In this document: positions 27,134-37,330 of the stretch, piece after piece | Layout: each line of letters begins with the position of its first letter | How positions within the stretch are numbered: position 1 is the stretch's first letter | NCBI GenBank assembly: GCA_038729425.1 | Contig: JAVYSB010000001.1 | Span: 79,927-143,926, forward strand | Direction: 5' to 3' | Source: Thermoplasmataceae archaeon | GTDB taxonomy: Archaea; Thermoplasmatota; Thermoplasmata; Thermoplasmatales; Thermoplasmataceae | Length of the DNA: 64,000 nucleotides | The notes under the pieces: generated by a model | Database searches by the model: none | What the model saw: only the letters and a program-made list of their open reading frames with translations | What the model was told of the DNA's origin: nothing | Program-made: the position numbers and the translations under genes

Positions 27134-28354
27134 ATGAACCGGGGAGTAAGGGCATTAGCTTTCACATCGCTTGCACATTTCGCAAATGATGGGACCGCAT
27201 TCATATTTCCCGTTCTGATTGTATTCTACACAAAGTATGCAAACGTACCAATAACGATTCTCGGAGCTTTGGCCATTGTCTATGAGATTATATCCGGGGT
27301 CCTCAGTACAAGAGTTGGAGCAAAAGCAGACGCTGGTGACAGGGATGGCTTGCTAATAGCAACTGGGATCTTTATACTTGCTGGATCAGTCCTTTCATTT
27401 GCGATTTCTTTCATTTTCTTGCCAGCTCTTTACGAGTTTATGTTTATTGGTACTGCAATGCTGGGAATTGGCCAGGCTTTTTACCATCCGATTGGCGCGA
27501 CAGTCCTGTCACAGTCTTTTGAAAAAAGTAGATCACCGTTTGCCTTGGGGATTAACGGAGCTATCGCGAGCTCCGGGAGGGCTGTTATGCCATCTATCCT
27601 GGTATTCACCTTTGCGTTTATTGTCCGTGGGGGCGGTCTTGGAATAATATCTGCGTATATGTTTGCCGCCGCAATTGCCATATACTTTGGGCTGAGATTC
27701 TTTCACAGACCCGCGAAGGATGCTTCCGCTTCAAAAATGTCATTCAGACACGGAGGAGGGATTGAAAAGTACTGGAGATTTCTTATATTACTCACAATAA
27801 TAGTGTTCATACGTTCTATGTTCATGCTGGGGGTCCAGACTTTTTCCCCGGACTACCTGACGAATGTGTTGAATTCAGAGAGTTTAATGGGCATTCTTCT
27901 GACAGCAAGCCTTTTCACTTCCGTACTGGGACAACCGTTATTCGGTTACCTTACGTCGATCAGAGGTGGAAAATTCACCATAACCATTACTTCGGTCTTT
28001 TCTCTTGTTGGATTCTTCATCTTCCTTATTACCGATAGTTTCCCCATCATTTTCTTCGGATATGCGTTATTCACATTTATGGCTTTTACCGGTTTTCCTG
28101 TCCTTCTTGGATATGTTGGGCAGATGATACCCTCGGAATTTTCCACCAGATCAAATTCAATGGTGTGGGGAATAGGCAACACTATCGGGGGCGCTGCAGG
28201 AATCGCCGTATATACCGGCCTGTACCCATTCATTGGATACGCGGACTCCATGTGGGTTATGTTCGTTTTCGCCCTCGTATCTGTCCTGATGATACCTTTG
28301 TTGCCAAGCCGCAATATTACGGTTAAAGTTTACAAGTCTGGAAATGATAAATGA
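27134..28354 (+). CDS. Major facilitator superfamily transporter
   Basis: About 406 residues with roughly 12 hydrophobic helices. The first helix carries LAFTSLAHFANDGTAFIFPVL, a D/N-bearing segment typical of the fosmidomycin-resistance/CynX-like MFS groups. The A-motif-like loop GVLSTRVGAKADAGDRDGLL follows helix 2, and GQAFYHPIGATVLSQ is characteristic of the Fsr-like branch. The substrate is unknown; drug or small-anion efflux is a guess from family. The frame reaches back to a GTG at 27104, but the ATG at 27134 (MNRGVRALAF) is a better N-terminus. Confidence 0.87.
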   Translation: MNRGVRALAFTSLAHFANDGTAFIFPVLIVFYTKYANVPITILGALAIVYEIISGVLSTRVGAKADAGDRDGLLIATGIFILAGSVLSFAISFIFLPALYEFMFIGTAMLGIGQAFYHPIGATVLSQSFEKSRSPFALGINGAIASSGRAVMPSILVFTFAFIVRGGGLGIISAYMFAAAIAIYFGLRFFHRPAKDASASKMSFRHGGGIEKYWRFLILLTIIVFIRSMFMLGVQTFSPDYLTNVLNSESLMGILLTASLFTSVLGQPLFGYLTSIRGGKFTITITSVFSLVGFFIFLITDSFPIIFFGYALFTFMAFTGFPVLLGYVGQMIPSEFSTRSNSMVWGIGNTIGGAAGIAVYTGLYPFIGYADSMWVMFVFALVSVLMIPLLPSRNITVKVYKSGNDK

Positions 28355-28408
28355 ATTTTTGCATCGCTAGCTTCCGGGTTTGCCGATTCTTATGACGTTT
28401 CGATAAGG

Positions 28409-28452
28409 TTAAATACAGATCTTAAATCAGCAATTGTCTTTTTTAGACAAAA
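28409..28452 (+). promoter_or_regulatory. ssb/RPA promoter with TTGTCT-N5-AGACAA dyad
   Basis: A TATA-like TTAAATAC (28409-28416) is followed by AATTGTCT-TTTTT-AGACAAAA (28432-28452), whose inner six bases on each side are perfectly inverted. The dyad covers the expected transcription start, 12 bases before the ATG at 28465, a position suited to repression. Confidence 0.5.
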
Positions 28453-28464
28453 GGAAGTAATAGA

Positions 28465-28953
28465 ATGGAAGGAACTACCAAAATAAAAGACCTTACACCT
28501 TCTTCAAGGCGTGTAAACGTTCTTGCTAAGGTTGTATCAGTGGGCGAGCCAAAGTCGATCCAGACAAGATTCGGAGAGGAAAAATCAGTCACGGAAGTAA
28601 TCATTGCCGATGAAACCGGAAAGATCATACTTTCACTGTGGGGAGACCAGGCAGCTCAGGCTACCGATGGAGCAACACTCTACATTGACAATGGATACGT
28701 TTCCCTTGTCAGAGGTCATATGAGACTCAATGTAGGCAAATACGGCACTCTGAGCGAGGGCACCGAAGAGGTCCCCAGCACAAACGAAGAACTCGACATG
28801 AGCGAGAAAGAATACGAAAACCAGTTCAGGGGTGGCGGCGGCTTTAGAGGCGGCAACTCCGGTGGTTCTTACCGCAGATACGGAAGCGGCGGCGGAAGAG
28901 GCGGCTTCGGTGGCGGTAGGGACAGAAGAGATTCAAACAACAATGAGGATTAA
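28465..28953 (+). CDS. RPA-like single-stranded DNA-binding protein (one OB fold)
   Basis: A 162-residue protein. Residues 1-95 form an OB fold (IKDLTPSSRRVNVLAKVVSVGE ... VTEVIIADETGKIILSLWGDQ ... LYIDNGYVSLVRGHMRLNVGKYGTL), the pattern of archaeal short RPA/SSB proteins. The tail after residue 110 is acidic, then Gly/Arg-rich (RGGGGFRGGN, GGGRGGFGGGRDRRD) and ends in acidic residues, as in crenarchaeal-type SSB. It protects ssDNA in replication and repair. An upstream TTGTCT/AGACAA dyad suggests regulated expression. A T-rich stretch after the stop is a likely terminator. Confidence 0.9.
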   Translation: MEGTTKIKDLTPSSRRVNVLAKVVSVGEPKSIQTRFGEEKSVTEVIIADETGKIILSLWGDQAAQATDGATLYIDNGYVSLVRGHMRLNVGKYGTLSEGTEEVPSTNEELDMSEKEYENQFRGGGGFRGGNSGGSYRRYGSGGGRGGFGGGRDRRDSNNNED

Positions 28954-28985
28954 TTTTTAATCCTTTCCCTTTTTTAATTTATTAG
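28954..28985 (+). terminator. T-rich terminator after the RPA-like gene
   Basis: TTTTTAATCC then TTTCCCTTTTTT follow the stop at 28953, typical of archaeal oligo-T termination. The convergent ligase gene ends at 28996. Confidence 0.45.
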
Positions 28986-28995
28986 TTTTAACGTT

Positions 28996-30753
28996 TCATT
29001 CCAGGAGTGATTTTTTCTGGCTGTGAAACATCTCAAGAATTTCATTGCTTGTAGTGGCATCTTCGGGTTTTTTGTCCTGGCGCATATTTCCGCTGAACCT
29101 TGGGAAGCGTATTGCCAAGCCAGAATCCTTTTCCACAAGATCTAGAGCGCATGTATGAACCGGGCTGACCGTGATCTCAGCGCCAATGATCTCCATAACG
29201 ATACCTGGGTTGATCCAGACGTCGGGAGTCACCTTTGATACTACTCTTGCAGGTTTTTCCGGCACTATCCACTCTGAGATCCAACTTGGCATGGATGAGA
29301 GGAATTCGTCAGTGAACCCCGAACCAAGTTTACACACAGTCTCAAAGGTGTCGTTGTCCTGATTGTACGCCGCCATAAGTAGCGCACCGTATTTTCCCCT
29401 TCTTCGGCCCTGGCCTCCAAAAGCCCCTACGACCACAAGGTCAATGGTATCTGATAGCTGTGCCTGATAATCCTTTTTCAATTTTATCCACAACCACCCT
29501 CGTGCTCCTGCCCTATAAATCGAGTTTTCAGCAAGACTCTTGGCGACCACGCCCTCACAACCATCTTCTATAGACGATTCGAAGAATGCCTTGATCTTGC
29601 TTTCGTCAGCAGAGATCAGCTGCTTCGCTAATTTTATGGCCTGGTTTTCCTTAAAAATGCCCCCAAGGATCTTTCTCCTCTGCAGATATGGAATGCCGTT
29701 GAGCTCCTTTCCATCAAGATATAGGATGTCAAACAGGAAAACTGTGAGCGGTATCTCGTTCTGCTTCTCCTTGAGATCGTATTTCCTGCCCCTTCTCTGC
29801 GACACAAACTGGAACGGATAGAGTTCGCCTGTCTCTGGGTTGTAAGGAACTGTTTCTCCATCCAGAATGCAGGTATCGCAGGAAAATGTATCTATAATTG
29901 CCATTTTTACGTCTGGGTACTGGTCTGTAACCTCTTCATTACCCCTTGAAAAGATCTTTATCTGCGAACCTTTCTTGTGGATCTGCGTTCTCAGGCCGTC
30001 ATACTTGTACTCGAATGCTGCGCCTTCCACCATCTTACCAAGTATTGCATTTATGTCTGGAAGCCTTTCCGCAAGCATAACCTTGAAAGGTATCATTGGC
30101 TGCGGGCCAGTTTTGCGTATTTTATCCATAAACCCGTCTCTTAGCAGTTCAGCAATGTAGCCTATGTCAGGGTGGAAATTGTAGGCTGTATCCACATCTT
30201 CCTGATCTTCCTTATTGGCGAATGCAAGCGTAAGTGCATCTATGATGGTAGAGTCGGCTATCCCAAGCCTCAATTTTCCCTCAACGATCCTGGAAATGTA
30301 TTTAGATTCCGTTGGTGATCCATTGATAAACAGATGCATCAGTATGTTTATTCTCGTGTTAAGGCTCCCTGAACCCTTCGCTTCAGATAAGCTCAGCAGA
30401 GATTCATGGACAGATCTGACCGTCAGGTCCTCGGACAGAAGGGCCGATTGTCTTTTTCCAGACAGTGCCGACTCTACCAGGTCACCGAAGTCACCCTCCT
30501 TTATAAGCCTGGACTCAAGTTCAACATCCGGAATGCCAGAAACAGCAGAAAGTGCCTTGATCATGATCTTTGCCGAAACGCCTGTTTCGATCCCTTCATA
30601 ATCCGGCGCGATCCTCCCCTGGAGCAGATATGTGAGTGTCTTCAGATCACTTCCCGCTAGTTTTAGAAGATCAACAAGAATAGAACTGAGTTCAAGCCTC
30701 TTGGTTGTCTTTGAGAGTTTTTCAAAGGTGTCACATACTATGGAAAATTTCAC
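28996..30753 (-). CDS. lig: ATP-dependent DNA ligase
   Basis: A 585-residue replicative-type archaeal ligase that seals nicks with ATP. The N-terminal helical DNA-binding domain (1-220) precedes the adenylation domain with the nucleotidyl lysine Lys250 in EYKYDGLR. Motif III (LFDILYLDGKEL), motif IV (EGVVAKSL) and motif V (WIKLKKDY) follow, then the OB domain. The ATG at 30753 overlaps the stop of truA (30750), so truA and lig are cotranscribed. Confidence 0.96.
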   Translation of the reverse strand: MKFSIVCDTFEKLSKTTKRLELSSILVDLLKLAGSDLKTLTYLLQGRIAPDYEGIETGVSAKIMIKALSAVSGIPDVELESRLIKEGDFGDLVESALSGKRQSALLSEDLTVRSVHESLLSLSEAKGSGSLNTRINILMHLFINGSPTESKYISRIVEGKLRLGIADSTIIDALTLAFANKEDQEDVDTAYNFHPDIGYIAELLRDGFMDKIRKTGPQPMIPFKVMLAERLPDINAILGKMVEGAAFEYKYDGLRTQIHKKGSQIKIFSRGNEEVTDQYPDVKMAIIDTFSCDTCILDGETVPYNPETGELYPFQFVSQRRGRKYDLKEKQNEIPLTVFLFDILYLDGKELNGIPYLQRRKILGGIFKENQAIKLAKQLISADESKIKAFFESSIEDGCEGVVAKSLAENSIYRAGARGWLWIKLKKDYQAQLSDTIDLVVVGAFGGQGRRRGKYGALLMAAYNQDNDTFETVCKLGSGFTDEFLSSMPSWISEWIVPEKPARVVSKVTPDVWINPGIVMEIIGAEITVSPVHTCALDLVEKDSGLAIRFPRFSGNMRQDKKPEDATTSNEILEMFHSQKKSLLE

Positions 30754-31565
30754 TTATGATGATCGCGCATTTGGTTAAAAGGGTAACTAAATTCCTCCCT
30801 GCTTTCATTCACTATAGAATTGAGGAACCTGACAAATTCCAGTCTTGATTCTGTAAGAAGCAGTTCTCTGGCCGTCTTTCTGGAGTATCTTTTCAAATGG
30901 AGCGGTACAAAGGAGATTTCTTTATAGAATATATCCATGAGGATCAGATGCCTTGGATCAGCGAGTCCTGGAAATCGCTCTCCCAACTTGAATGGATCCG
31001 TCGCCTGATCAACTTGGGAGAACTGATCTGCAAAGGCTATCATGGATCTTATCTGGTTCCACAGAAAACTCTGCCCGTAAAAGTCTACATAGACGATATC
31101 CCAATATTTCCGGGCATTTATTTTATCGACCGACCGAATGGGATTCCGTCCGTCTGATCTTGAGAAATTGGAAAAATCATGAGTTCCTTCAAATTTTCTC
31201 AATATTTTAATAAACGCTGGTCTCCCTGCGACTTCTGCCGGTAATATATAGCGGTATACCTTCATGTCACAGTGCCTTGGCCGGAATTCCTCGTTAACTT
31301 CAGCATATGAGTGAAACATGATGTCGTCTCCGCCGGCGTTTATTATGCCTGCAAGTTTCTCAGGCTTCTCTCCTGAGTCTATATACATTACGTTTGACAT
31401 GGCGGAAACCCCCCTGTCTGTCCTTGCCGCTGATTTTATCATAACATCTATGCCCGAAGCCGTGAGGCGGCGAGTGACCGTGTCCTCTACGCTCCTCTCG
31501 CCGTTTCCCTTTTGGAAACCAGTGAATTTTGTTCCTTCATATGCAAACTTGAATGCGTATCCCAT
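30750..31565 (-). CDS. truA: tRNA pseudouridine synthase TruA
   Basis: A 271-residue TruA/Pus family enzyme, isomerising U38-U40 in tRNA anticodon stems. The N-terminal FAYEGTKFTGFQ strand and the catalytic Asp50 in ARTDRGVSA are clear. RPRHCDMKVYRYIL and SFLWNQIRSMIAF complete the set. The C-terminal tail is slightly longer than in bacteria. The TGA/ATG overlap with ligase is four bases. Upstream it diverges from the GGR-like gene with only 48 bases between starts. Confidence 0.93.
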   Translation of the reverse strand: MGYAFKFAYEGTKFTGFQKGNGERSVEDTVTRRLTASGIDVMIKSAARTDRGVSAMSNVMYIDSGEKPEKLAGIINAGGDDIMFHSYAEVNEEFRPRHCDMKVYRYILPAEVAGRPAFIKILRKFEGTHDFSNFSRSDGRNPIRSVDKINARKYWDIVYVDFYGQSFLWNQIRSMIAFADQFSQVDQATDPFKLGERFPGLADPRHLILMDIFYKEISFVPLHLKRYSRKTARELLLTESRLEFVRFLNSIVNESREEFSYPFNQMRDHHK

Positions 31566-31613
31566 TTAACATCAGCCAGCGAGGTTAATTATCTACTTCG
31601 ACATTTTACCATA

Positions 31614-32579
31614 ATGATAAATGTTGCTGGCCTGGGTATGGCCGGGTCTTACCTCATGAGAAGATTGAGGCAAGAAGGGTTGGAAGCAAGGGGATTTGAC
31701 CCGAAACGACCGGACTTCTATATACCCTGCGGCTATGCAACAAACCTCAACAGGCTGAAATCCTTCGCGACCAGAGCGGGGATAGACCCTGAGAATTACG
31801 TACTGTATGAATCTAAAGGCGTAACATTTTCCGGAAACAATTTCGAACCGGTTACTTTTCCTGCTCGTGGCATCGGGACATTCGACAAAAATCAAATGGA
31901 AAAAGATATGGTAGCTGGTCTTGAAATATACCGTGAACCATTGAGGATAAGTAACAATGCCATCACAGTGGACGCAACAGGGATATCGCGATCACTCCTG
32001 GGGAAGCATAATGGCGACGAGCAGATGTATGCCGTTGAATATGTTACAGATAAAGCAATGCACGAGGATTTCTACTTCCATTTCTTTGCGAGGGGTGTTG
32101 GCTACTATTGGGAATTTCCTCTTGGCGAGCATTATCACGTGGGAGCGGGAGCAGTATCTAGGGAAATCGTAATGGAATCGTTGAAGGGGATAAAAGGGAG
32201 GAGGGTAACGGGGAGGAAAATCAGAATGAAGCCCCTCCTCGACATTGTTTCCTCTGGAAATATTATAGGAGTAGGAGAATCCATTGGCCTGGTATCGCCA
32301 ATAACTGGAGAAGGCATCCTTCCCGCCCTGGAGTCGGCTGAGATACTTGTACAATGCCTCAAAAGATACGATGACCTGGAAAGCGTAAAACAAGAATTCA
32401 AAAAGAAAGTGAGTGAAAAATTCAACTATTATTATGGATTGCACGAGTTGGTCTCAGCCGTCCAGCACGGGGAAAAACTTGGCCTGAAGAGCCTTAAGTG
32501 GGCAAACAGTGCGCGGAAAGACTTGGTTGGCTTCGGGATCGGTTTTTCCGTGATGAAGGTTATCAGGCACTTTCTCTGA
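31614..32579 (+). CDS. FAD-dependent oxidoreductase, geranylgeranyl reductase-like
   Basis: 321 residues from the ATG at 31614. A TATA-like GTTAATTATC at 31584-31593 supports this leaderless start rather than the longer frame from 31512. It begins with a short FAD loop VAGLGMAGSYLMRRLRQEG and later has GVGESIGLVSPITGEGILPALESA, the FAD-pyrophosphate segment of the geranylgeranyl reductase family. Also visible are CGYATNLN, where GGRs often have a cysteine motif, and a GVGYYWEFPL sheet. The family saturates isoprenoid chains of archaeal lipids or quinones. This member is shorter than typical digeranylgeranylglycerophospholipid reductases (near 400), so the substrate may differ. Confidence 0.82.
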   Translation: MINVAGLGMAGSYLMRRLRQEGLEARGFDPKRPDFYIPCGYATNLNRLKSFATRAGIDPENYVLYESKGVTFSGNNFEPVTFPARGIGTFDKNQMEKDMVAGLEIYREPLRISNNAITVDATGISRSLLGKHNGDEQMYAVEYVTDKAMHEDFYFHFFARGVGYYWEFPLGEHYHVGAGAVSREIVMESLKGIKGRRVTGRKIRMKPLLDIVSSGNIIGVGESIGLVSPITGEGILPALESAEILVQCLKRYDDLESVKQEFKKKVSEKFNYYYGLHELVSAVQHGEKLGLKSLKWANSARKDLVGFGIGFSVMKVIRHFL

Positions 32580-32580
32580 T

Positions 32581-34542
32581 CTATATCACGCCACCATCTA
32601 CGGGTATCATGGCGTCCGTGGTCGCTCCAAACACATCCTCGTCTATAAGCGCAAGAAGAACATTTGCTACGTGTTCCGGCAGAACTTCTCTCCTGAGAAG
32701 GTTCTGTGTCTTGTATTCTTCAACGGTTTGTCCCTTTGCCTTTGCGCGTGCCTCTAGGACCCCATTCTCCCATATCTTTGATCCCTTGAAGATCTTGTCA
32801 GGATTGATTATATTTGCCCTGATTCCATATGGGCCTCCCTCTTTCGCCGCATAATGACAAACTTGAGCGGCAAATGCCTTGGAGGAGCCATAAGATGCCA
32901 TACCAACTCCTGGATGCGTAAGATTCTTGGTTATGTTGTAGACAAGGTTTCCCCCAAGGCCCTGTGTCTTCATGATCCTCATAGCCTCCTGTGTCATTAT
33001 GAAGCTTGCCCTTGAAATAACTGCGTAATGCAAATCCAGATCTTCCAGCTTTATATCCTCGATTCTGTCACTTTTGAGGATCCCTGCATTATTGAAGACA
33101 ACGTCCACACCGCCAAATGTCCTGATCACGGTATCAAACATCGATCTTATTGCCTCCTCCTTGGAAAGATCAAGAATCACTGGAAGGCTCGCTGTCCCCG
33201 TTTCTCTTGATACCTCTGCAGCAACCTCTGGCATCTTCTTGTCCACATCGCATGCAATAACTACCGATCCGTTCTCGGATAATTTTTTGAAGGACTCCAG
33301 TCCGATTCCGTTTGCCGCACCGGTCACTATTGATATGCTTCCTTCATATTTTTTACGGGGTGACTTTTTTAGTTTTGCTTCCTGTAGCGGCCAGTATTCC
33401 ATATGGTACGAATCCTCTTTGGACACGAATTCGGGATTTCCAATCCTGGATGCGTTGGCGCTAACGATGTAACTGTGTACGGCAAAATCGTGGATTATCG
33501 CTGCTTCCTGATTATTTATCCCAGCGGCTATTATTCCGAAACCGCGGATTACGATTACCGACGGGTATGGATCGTGAATCGATCTTCCCGAAACATATTT
33601 TGATGATTCTTCCCTGTATCTGGCTGCGAACTGATCTATTCTTTCCTTCACTCCATCCAGCGACGGAAGGTACAGGAAATCTTGCTTTGTTCTTACTAGC
33701 ATGTCCGGCGTAGCTGGGCCTCTGGTGGCCAATTGCTCACCTTCCTGAGATAGAGCAATATCCAGTGCTATCCCGGTTGAATCTATGTTAAGCACTTTCC
33801 TTTCCTGCGGTGATAAAGCGCCCCTTATTACAGGAATTACGTTCCGAACCTGCGCCCACGAGACCTGGTCAAATGATCTATGAAACCTCTCTTTTACCTT
33901 TCCTTTAATGAACCGGTCTGCAGCGGCGATTATCTTGATGTGATTATTCCACGCTTCCTCTGCAGAGTCAGAGAATGTGAACAACCCGTGTTTCATTAGC
34001 ACAATACCGTCAGTTTCCTGGCTGATCTGCTCCACAACAGATAATACTTCCTTTGCAAGCTTAAACCCAGAGGGGATGTATGGAAGCACAATGACATTTC
34101 CCAATATCTCCCTAACCTGTTCAGGGGACAGATCCGTGTTTGTGATTGATAGAACAGAATCCGCATGTGAATGAAACACGAATTTATGTGGAATGAAGGC
34201 GTGCAAGAATGACTCCACTGATGGAAAAGGATCATCAGGATCCAGCAAGCTCTTCCGCAGGTAATCCACCATGGCTTCGTCGGCCATGTCGCCAAGTTTC
34301 CCTGCTGCGAGGAGATCCTCAAGCTTCAGGCGGGAAAAGCCTTCCTTGCCAATCGTAGCGAGATCGGAACCACTGCCTTTTACATACAATGCTTTCAAGC
34401 TTCTGCCAGCATGATCCAGTATGACCATCTTTGCGGATGTATTTCCTCCCCCGTGCAGTACTAACTCGTTCTTCGATCCTAATCTTCTGGAATAATTGAC
34501 CAGTTCCTCTAAAGCCTCCGGTTCAGACCTACCCGTTTGCAT
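32581..34542 (-). CDS. Bifunctional class II aldolase / short-chain dehydrogenase
   Basis: A 653-residue fusion. The N-terminal class II (RhaD/FucA-like) aldolase has LVLHGGGNTSAK, VKGSGSDLA, zinc-binding HSHADS and VLMKHGLFTF. The C-terminal SDR domain has SIVTGAANGIGLESFKKL, VFNNAGIL and the catalytic YGSSKA, in which Tyr and Lys are spaced YxxxK. The same arrangement is known in rhamnulose-1-phosphate aldolase/lactaldehyde dehydrogenase-type proteins of nonphosphorylating sugar breakdown. The actual sugar is uncertain. The aldolase can cleave a ketose and the SDR can oxidise the product or substrate. Convergent with the GGR-like gene, one base apart. Confidence 0.9.
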   Translation of the reverse strand: MQTGRSEPEALEELVNYSRRLGSKNELVLHGGGNTSAKMVILDHAGRSLKALYVKGSGSDLATIGKEGFSRLKLEDLLAAGKLGDMADEAMVDYLRKSLLDPDDPFPSVESFLHAFIPHKFVFHSHADSVLSITNTDLSPEQVREILGNVIVLPYIPSGFKLAKEVLSVVEQISQETDGIVLMKHGLFTFSDSAEEAWNNHIKIIAAADRFIKGKVKERFHRSFDQVSWAQVRNVIPVIRGALSPQERKVLNIDSTGIALDIALSQEGEQLATRGPATPDMLVRTKQDFLYLPSLDGVKERIDQFAARYREESSKYVSGRSIHDPYPSVIVIRGFGIIAAGINNQEAAIIHDFAVHSYIVSANASRIGNPEFVSKEDSYHMEYWPLQEAKLKKSPRKKYEGSISIVTGAANGIGLESFKKLSENGSVVIACDVDKKMPEVAAEVSRETGTASLPVILDLSKEEAIRSMFDTVIRTFGGVDVVFNNAGILKSDRIEDIKLEDLDLHYAVISRASFIMTQEAMRIMKTQGLGGNLVYNITKNLTHPGVGMASYGSSKAFAAQVCHYAAKEGGPYGIRANIINPDKIFKGSKIWENGVLEARAKAKGQTVEEYKTQNLLRREVLPEHVANVLLALIDEDVFGATTDAMIPVDGGVI

Positions 34543-34590
34543 TAACGGAGAATCTCATCTAGCTTTATAACTCTTGATCAGGGATTTCCT

Positions 34591-37320
34591 TTATTGGCTG
34601 AGAGTGATAATTGGCCGACCGGGCCATGGCACTTTTCCGTTTACCGGCTCATCTGAAACCTTAACGATAACGCGTGCATTCAGGATGGCCTGCAAATACT
34701 CGATATTTGATTCAATGGTAGTTTTCTCATCAAGTCCCCTAACGGATATACCCTTCCGGTTCCTGTTGAAATCCGATATCATAGCTTTCTGTGGCTTGCT
34801 CAGGATCGAATAGTCACCCCTGATCATTATTTCAGTAACTTTTCTTATTTCATTTCCTGCAACAGTGATAAGGATGGTTTCAGGGTTAATCTTGGTGATG
34901 GACATTATGGACCTTGTGTCGTCAATGAGTTTCTGGACATATTCATCTTCCTCGATCACTGAACTGTCAATCCTATCTTTGAAGGACATATTCAGCTTCT
35001 CTGAGGAGACGAAGGAATCCTGGATAAACCTGTGCCAGTACTCCTCAGCTGTATGAGGTATAGCAGGGGAGAGGGCAATCAACCAGTCCCGCAAGACTTC
35101 CCCCAGGACGACGTTTATACGCCCACCTCGGCTTTCGCATCTTCTAAGATCATTTATGACCTCATAGAAAATGCTGACAAAGGCAGATCTGATGTTGTAC
35201 TTTTCCATGTTTTCGATATAACTTCTCAGGTGGATGTAGAATGAGGACACAAACCATTTCTCTGCACTGTTTATTCTGCCTTCAGACCTGCTGTAGGATT
35301 CAAGTATCTGGATGAAGTTATCATATCTCTTTTTGAGTGCGTTTACGTCCCCCTCGTTCCAGTCTAATGTTGAAGAGAAATCCGCTCCCACTGTCACATA
35401 CAACCTGTATATATCTGCAGAATACTTTTTAGAAACAACAAGGAGAGATTCACCTATCCCCTTGCTCTTTGACATCTTTCTGCCATCTGCCGTTATTATG
35501 CCGGAGATAATCAGGGATGACGGCAATTTTTTACCTGTAAATAGGGCAGCGTGATTCATAATATAGAATGCAAGGTGATTTGTCAGGTGAGGGTAAGATG
35601 TGAGCCTGACATCAACACCATACCAGTAATCCATTTCCTTCCTGGCATTTACTATGGAATCCATTGCCTCTGGGGAGTATTTGTCTTGATCAGGCATCGC
35701 CCCGTTCCCGAAAATGTACTCCATAATTTCACGATCTATTGTTCCAAGATCGATCTTGAGCGCGCGAAGATACCTGGAATTAGTGTAAACAGCAGGATAT
35801 ATCGTGGAGTCGGAAAGCGATTCTATTACCCATCTTTCATCCATGGGCAGACGCGTTCCAAGACCTCTCATTCTTGCGCATGGCCTCTGCCTCAACCAGT
35901 CTATTGTCTCCTGCATTGAACTCTTGTAATGATCGGGAATGAATGTCATCTTTCCAGTAAGCTCATGTGCCTTTGCCTTGAGCCACTCCGGTGAATAATC
36001 TATAAACCACTGATCCTTCAAGACAGCTACCAGCACCTGGTCACCTGTCCTCGTCTCAGCCTGTCTGGAAGTTTCGTAAAATATCAGCGCATCCCCCTTT
36101 TTCGTAAGCGTGCCTCGAATCTTTTCCCTCGCAGCAATTACAGGCTCTCCGCCGATTATGGGCAAGTCAGAATTCATAACGCCGTTGTAATACTCCTCCC
36201 GGTACAATTCCACGTTTATCTCCTTCAGCCTTACAGGATCGGAAAGGTTCACCGTAGCAGCCCTGCTGATTACGCTTTTTTCTGGGTCTGGGACAGTGAT
36301 TATAATCCTTGGAGTCACTGCGATCCCCTGGTTCATCACCTCTGCGTAGTCTATAATGGAGTGCCCTGGAACTGAATATACAACGCCTGTGCCGTTGGTC
36401 GATTCTACAAACCCCGCTTCGTAAACACTCAGGTGTTCGCCGTTTATTGGATTAATGTAAACCTGTGACAGGATCTCCTCTTTCGGAACTTCACGGACAA
36501 TCTTAACACCGTCGTGCTGCAGGTCAAGTTTTCTGCATGCTTCTGATGATGCCACGAGTTCTTGTTCTCCAAGCGTGAAGAGCATGTATTTTGCAGTGCC
36601 GTTTATCCAGAGATTGGTGATTCCGAATACGGTTTCCGGCCTGACGGATGCCGCAAGAAGCGTGAATTTGCCAGAACGGAATTTCACAGCAGTGAATTCT
36701 TCAATTGCGACTTTGTCCGTGTCCCCATCGCTAATATCGTCTTCTCCCACAGCATTGTTCTCTGCTGGGCTAAAAAGAATGGGGTATTTTCCTTTCGTAA
36801 TTAGGCCAAGTTCGTTCAGCTTGCCGAACTGCCACCTGACAAAATCCTGGTAGAAATTATCAGCGGAAGTGAATTTTCTTGTCCAGTCTATTGAATAACC
36901 CATGGATGTGAAATCCTTCACTGTCGCATTTGAGAAATAGTCTGCAATTTTCTTCGGATCCGACATGGACTGCAGTATCTGTTTAGCTCTTTCCCCAGTC
37001 TCGTATGACTGGATATCCTTGGCAACCTGATTTATGGCCTTCAAGTCTCCATTTCTGAGGCGACTGGCCAGCGCAAGGATTGGAGTACCACTCTGGTGAA
37101 ATCCCATTGGAAAAAGAACGTTAAATCCCGTAATTCGCTTATAACGGGCTACTACATCGCCAAGAGTGTAAGTTCTACCGTGCCCTACATGTAGTGACCC
37201 ATTTGTATATGGCCATGGAACAGTAATCAGAAATTTTTTCCTGTTAGGATCGACGGCTGGTTCAAATATCCTGGCACTGGACCAGGCTTCCTGCCACTTT
37301 TTTTCTGTCTCATGATCCAA
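34591..37320 (-). CDS. leuS: Leucine--tRNA ligase, archaeal type
   Basis: A 909-residue class I synthetase. The HIGH motif reads HVGH within WPYTNGSLHVGHGRT, KMSKSKG is near residue 620, and an editing CP1 domain lies between (SFRP-like GVVYSVPGHS with D at DYAE). It attaches leucine to tRNA-Leu and hydrolyses mischarged tRNA. The start appears to be a TTG (37318-37320) with GGTGA eight bases upstream. The nearby ATG is in another frame. The gap to the upstream pdaD is 10 bases, so the two form an operon. Confidence 0.95.
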   Translation of the reverse strand: MDHETEKKWQEAWSSARIFEPAVDPNRKKFLITVPWPYTNGSLHVGHGRTYTLGDVVARYKRITGFNVLFPMGFHQSGTPILALASRLRNGDLKAINQVAKDIQSYETGERAKQILQSMSDPKKIADYFSNATVKDFTSMGYSIDWTRKFTSADNFYQDFVRWQFGKLNELGLITKGKYPILFSPAENNAVGEDDISDGDTDKVAIEEFTAVKFRSGKFTLLAASVRPETVFGITNLWINGTAKYMLFTLGEQELVASSEACRKLDLQHDGVKIVREVPKEEILSQVYINPINGEHLSVYEAGFVESTNGTGVVYSVPGHSIIDYAEVMNQGIAVTPRIIITVPDPEKSVISRAATVNLSDPVRLKEINVELYREEYYNGVMNSDLPIIGGEPVIAAREKIRGTLTKKGDALIFYETSRQAETRTGDQVLVAVLKDQWFIDYSPEWLKAKAHELTGKMTFIPDHYKSSMQETIDWLRQRPCARMRGLGTRLPMDERWVIESLSDSTIYPAVYTNSRYLRALKIDLGTIDREIMEYIFGNGAMPDQDKYSPEAMDSIVNARKEMDYWYGVDVRLTSYPHLTNHLAFYIMNHAALFTGKKLPSSLIISGIITADGRKMSKSKGIGESLLVVSKKYSADIYRLYVTVGADFSSTLDWNEGDVNALKKRYDNFIQILESYSRSEGRINSAEKWFVSSFYIHLRSYIENMEKYNIRSAFVSIFYEVINDLRRCESRGGRINVVLGEVLRDWLIALSPAIPHTAEEYWHRFIQDSFVSSEKLNMSFKDRIDSSVIEEDEYVQKLIDDTRSIMSITKINPETILITVAGNEIRKVTEIMIRGDYSILSKPQKAMISDFNRNRKGISVRGLDEKTTIESNIEYLQAILNARVIVKVSDEPVNGKVPWPGRPIITLSQ

Positions 37321-37330
37321 AACATTTCAC